Positions 5,903-7,715 of a stretch of 7,715 bases of DNA are shown here, piece by piece (the first letter of the stretch is position 1; each line of letters starts with the position of its first letter). The translations under genes and the position numbers were made by a program. A model generated the notes under the pieces. It did no database searches, was not told the origin of the DNA, and worked only from the letters and a program-made list of their open reading frames with translations. The DNA comes from Nanobdellota archaeon (lineage in GTDB: Archaea; Nanobdellota; Nanobdellia; Pacearchaeales; GW2011-AR1): assembly GCA_018901375.1 (NCBI GenBank), contig JAHIEP010000100.1, positions 1 to 7,715 of the forward strand. Reading direction: 5' to 3'.

Positions 5903-6925
5903 CTACCTCTTCCCATATTTCTCCACAAAAACAACAACTCTCCAAAGAAGAAAAAGAACAACAAGCCCCAAAACAATCCCATAGAAAACATAATTAAATC
6001 CGTCGACAACTTCCAACTCAACAACCTTAGAACTCGAACCCTCCCCGTAATACAAAAAAATCTCAGCATCAATCACACCCTCCATATCCGCACCATCAAA
6101 AAATCCCACAAGAGTTTTTCTCTCCCACGCCCTCAAACCAACAACCGGAGTACTAAGAACAACAACCCCACCGACCTCAACCTCAGCATAAATTTCCGCA
6201 ATATCATCATTCCACAAACTCTCAACATCAACCTCAAACCTATCCAACTTTCCCCTAGTAAAATTACTACTATAATTCAAAACCTCGACGACAAACTCCC
6301 CAACTCTAAAATAATTCTCAACCCTCCGAACCTCACCAGAATCAACCCAACCCGAAGCAACATAGTCCCCAGCAGAAAGATTAGAAACAAAAAAAGAAAA
6401 ATCCAAAACATCAGAAACCTCAACATCTACCCAAGAAAAATTCTCAACCAATTCACCACCCTCATAAATATCAACACCATAATCTACAGAAACGTTCCCC
6501 TCCCCAAAATTCAAAAGCTTCATCCCTATCTCAACATCCTCGCCAATATTAATATTCGGAGCACTAACCTCGACACCAACATAATCATCAGGATAAGCAA
6601 CATCAACCTTAATCACACCCCTAACATTCCCAGCCCTAACAACAATCTCGTGAACACCAAAACCCTCAATATCCGACGGCAAATTCAAACTAACAGCAAC
6701 ACTCTCTCTACCAGAAATCCTCTCCTTATCCAACCTAACATATTCCGCCAAATCCCCCTCAACAATCAAAGCACTCTCAACACCCTCATCCAAAACAAAT
6801 TCAAAAACAAATTCCTTAGAAAGACCCGCCTCAAAATCAACACTATAACTCCCAGGAGAAACCCCAGACAAACCAAGCACATTTCCACATAAAACCAAAA
6901 CCAAAAAAAACAACATCCTCTTCAT
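5903..6925 (-). CDS. Secreted, C-terminally anchored beta-rich surface protein
   Basis: A 340-residue protein starting MKRMLFFLVL. An in-frame TTG 15 nt upstream (6938-6940) exists, but the ATG at 6925 has a TATA box at leaderless spacing and gives a conventional signal peptide (about 4-18). A Cys at residue 13 (LVLCG) leaves lipidation possible. The ectodomain (about 19-308) is predicted all beta. It opens with a GVSPGSY / FEAGLSKEF segment like that of archaeal secreted Ig-like proteins, and several N-x-S/T sites lie between residues 144 and 223. A membrane helix spans about 311-334, followed by a short basic tail (EKYGKR). No catalytic motif is seen. It is rich in Val, Gly, Glu and Asp, matching its G+T-rich coding strand. 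It lies just upstream of another anchored surface protein on the same strand, suggesting a joint envelope role. The exact family is not recognised. Confidence 0.78.
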   Translation of the reverse strand: MKRMLFFLVLVLCGNVLGLSGVSPGSYSVDFEAGLSKEFVFEFVLDEGVESALIVEGDLAEYVRLDKERISGRESVAVSLNLPSDIEGFGVHEIVVRAGNVRGVIKVDVAYPDDYVGVEVSAPNINIGEDVEIGMKLLNFGEGNVSVDYGVDIYEGGELVENFSWVDVEVSDVLDFSFFVSNLSAGDYVASGWVDSGEVRRVENYFRVGEFVVEVLNYSSNFTRGKLDRFEVDVESLWNDDIAEIYAEVEVGGVVVLSTPVVGLRAWERKTLVGFFDGADMEGVIDAEIFLYYGEGSSSKVVELEVVDGFNYVFYGIVLGLVVLFLLWRVVVFVEKYGKR

Positions 6926-6946
6926 TAAAAATAAAAACAATTATTC

Positions 6947-6954
6947 TTAATAAA
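6947..6954 (-). promoter_or_regulatory. TATA box of the 340-residue surface protein gene
   Basis: On the minus strand this reads tttattaa, centred about 25 nt upstream of the ATG at 6925. It lies immediately after the end of the mini-hairpin array, so the array sits directly upstream of this promoter. Confidence 0.55.
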
Positions 6955-6959
6955 TCTAC

Positions 6960-7012
6960 CTCTAAAGCCGAAGGCTCTAAAGCGAAGCTCTAAAGAACCT
7001 CAGTTCTCTAAA
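6960..7012 (-). repeat. Mini-hairpin array 1 (TTTAGAG spacer + variable hairpins)
   Basis: On the plus strand, four ctctaaa spacers (TTTAGAG in the gene direction) alternate with three small hairpins: agcc-gaa-ggct (6966-6976), agc-gaa-gct (6981-6989) and agaac-ctca-gttct (6994-7007). Stem length and sequence vary while the spacer is constant. The array begins in the TAG stop of the four-helix-bundle gene and ends at the promoter of the next gene. Candidate roles are an RNA 3'-end element, a protein-binding array, or a palindromic repeat family; none can be decided here. Confidence 0.85.
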
Positions 7013-7370
7013 CCCTCTTCTTCAAATACCTAATAGTCCCATTAATCATTTTTCCAATCTCTTCTAATTCCTTCAAATACCTACTCATTTCTTCCGCACT
7101 CAAATACCCCAAGCTGCAAGCTCTCCCAACTTGCACCTGCAATTCATTTCCACTTCTTCGAGCAATTCTCAAATAATTAATAAACTCTGCATTAGTCCCC
7201 AGACAGCCCTCTCCAATATTATCAGGAATACTTCCAGCAGACCCAGTCATCTGATCAGAAACAGAATGCTTCCAAGAAGAATTGGGAAACTTAAGCACTC
7301 TCACACAAACTTCATTAGCAAATTCATTAGCCCGAACCCAAACCTTCATCTTCTCTTTTATCCAAACCAT
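7008..7370 (-). CDS. S23/IVP-type four-helix-bundle protein
   Basis: A 120-residue protein of the four-helix-bundle family named after ORFs in 23S rRNA intervening sequences (S23/IVP), which also includes the Avd-like accessory proteins of diversity-generating retroelements. Family landmarks are SIPDNIGEG (47-55), the helix NELQVQVGRACSLGYL (75-90) and EEIGKMINGTIRYLK (103-117). Length is typical. The fold forms pentameric basic rings in characterised relatives, with suspected nucleic-acid binding; the cellular function is not established. An in-frame TTG at 7388 would add 6 residues; the ATG at 7370 is preferred because a TATA box lies about 25 nt upstream. The gene is bracketed by two mini-hairpin arrays and its stop codon is part of one. 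No 23S rRNA sequence or reverse transcriptase is nearby. Confidence 0.88.
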   Translation of the reverse strand: MVWIKEKMKVWVRANEFANEVCVRVLKFPNSSWKHSVSDQMTGSAGSIPDNIGEGCLGTNAEFINYLRIARRSGNELQVQVGRACSLGYLSAEEMSRYLKELEEIGKMINGTIRYLKKRV

Positions 7371-7391
7371 AAAAATAAAACCCAACAATAT

Positions 7392-7399
7392 TATTTAAA
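7392..7399 (-). promoter_or_regulatory. TATA box of the four-helix-bundle gene
   Basis: On the minus strand this reads tttaaata, centred about 25 nt upstream of ATG 7370. A second similar gtttaaa lies 12 nt further upstream, possibly an alternative element. Confidence 0.5.
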
Positions 7400-7422
7400 C
7401 TTTCTTTAAACTCCCCAAAACA

Positions 7423-7522
7423 TTCTAAAGGGCAAATCGAAGATTTGACCTCTAAAGCGAAGCTCTAAAGCGAAGCTCTAAAGCGAAGCTCTAAAGGACA
7501 AATCAAAGATTTGGCCTCTAAA
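7423..7522 (-). repeat. Mini-hairpin array 2 (five hairpins, six spacers)
   Basis: On the plus strand, ctctaaa spacers (the first is ttctaaa) alternate with five hairpins. The outer two have the stem caaatc/gatttg with loops gaa (7433-7447) and aaa (7499-7513), each extended by G-C pairs beyond one mismatch. The inner three are identical agc-gaa-gct hairpins, giving a perfect 13-bp tandem repeat ctctaaagcgaag at 7450-7488. The array starts in the TAG stop of the HRDC gene and ends just before the promoter of the four-helix-bundle gene. It shares spacer and hairpin design with the array at 6960-7012. Confidence 0.88.
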
Positions 7523-7715
7523 ACCCGCCAACTATCTCCAAAATCTTACTCCCATACTTCATCAGCTTCGACGGTCCAATCCCAGGAATCTTAATCAACT
7601 CCTCCGCACTCTTCGGCATCACTCGAGCAATCTCATTAATTGTAGCATTAGTCAAAATAACATAATCAGAAAATCCCCTCTCCTCACTCAAAGCCGCCCG
7701 CCAACTCTTCAACTC
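7518..7715 (-). CDS. HRDC domain, C-terminal end of a protein cut by the window
   Basis: The last 65 residues of a protein whose N-terminus lies beyond the right edge; the frame is open to the end of the window, so no start is called here. The visible part is an HRDC domain, a five-helix nucleic-acid-binding module: it opens with LKSWRAALSEERG, continues with DYVILTNATINEIARVMP and ends with the helix-hairpin-like ELIKIPGIGPSKLMKYGSKILEIV. HRDC domains close RecQ helicases, some UvrD/PcrA-type helicases and RNase D; here a helicase or nuclease involved in DNA repair or RNA processing is likely, but which one cannot be told. The TAG stop overlaps the first unit of the mini-hairpin array. Confidence 0.85.
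   Translation of the reverse strand, partial: ELKSWRAALSEERGFSDYVILTNATINEIARVMPKSAEELIKIPGIGPSKLMKYGSKILEIVGGF

Noticed and set aside
50..6961. Shared 12-mer ataaatctacct at 50-61 and 6950-6961
   Set aside because: In AT-rich sequence of this length a few 12-bp matches are expected by chance, and the surroundings do not align well beyond it.
7008..7370. Four-helix-bundle protein as Avd of a diversity-generating retroelement
   Set aside because: No reverse transcriptase, template repeat or variable-repeat target is visible in the window; the protein family is much broader than DGR systems.
6960..7522. Hairpin arrays as a CRISPR array
   Set aside because: The constant unit is only 7 bp, the variable parts are self-complementary hairpins and not spacers, and no cas genes are present.
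1..7715. tRNA or rRNA genes
   Set aside because: No cloverleaf with a T-loop GTTCRA-type motif or rRNA-like conserved stretch was seen on either strand.

Overview
The window looks like part of the chromosome of an AT-rich archaeon, probably a small-genome DPANN lineage of the Pacearchaeota/Woesearchaeota type (inference). The support is an archaeal translation factor aIF2 gamma, TATA-box promoters about 25 nt upstream of start codons, one archaeal Shine-Dalgarno (AGGTGA), and large Ig-like/Cys-rich surface proteins with short lysine-rich cytoplasmic tails. No rRNA, tRNA or CRISPR was found.

Layout. Positions 1-70 are non-coding flank with a 7-bp tandem repeat. About 71-1321 is a complete two-gene insertion sequence: a DDE transposase on the minus strand and, divergently, a 52-residue DUF2080-type transposase-associated protein too short for routine ORF calling, bounded by 14-bp perfect terminal inverted repeats. 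From 1377 to 3909 there are three plus-strand genes: a multi-pass membrane protein of unknown function, aIF2 gamma, and a two-pass membrane protein of unknown function. From 3899 leftward-transcribed genes fill the rest: a 657-residue modular surface protein, a 340-residue secreted/anchored beta-rich protein, a small S23-type four-helix-bundle protein, and the C-terminal HRDC domain of a protein running off the right edge.

Start codons. Several starts were chosen because a TATA box sits 24-26 nt upstream of an ATG (1135, 2025, 3337, 5872, 6925, 7370), implying leaderless transcripts. The gene at 1377 differs: it has a short leader with an SD and a 14-bp-arm palindrome spanning its TATA box.

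Most unusual content. Two arrays of miniature hairpins (6960-7012 and 7423-7522) are built from a constant 7-mer (TTTAGAG in the direction of the genes) alternating with small variable hairpins, mostly with TTC/GAA triloops. Each array starts on the TAG stop codon of the gene before it, and together they bracket the four-helix-bundle gene. A related cluster of triloop hairpins appears to be translated as the N-terminal extension of aIF2 gamma, where base composition departs from the rest of the gene. aIF2 gamma also carries a fourfold 7-bp tandem repeat near its 3' end and lacks the Cys4 zinc knuckle. From 1.38 kb onward the plus strand is strongly A+C rich whatever the gene orientation, and this breaks at the insertion sequence.
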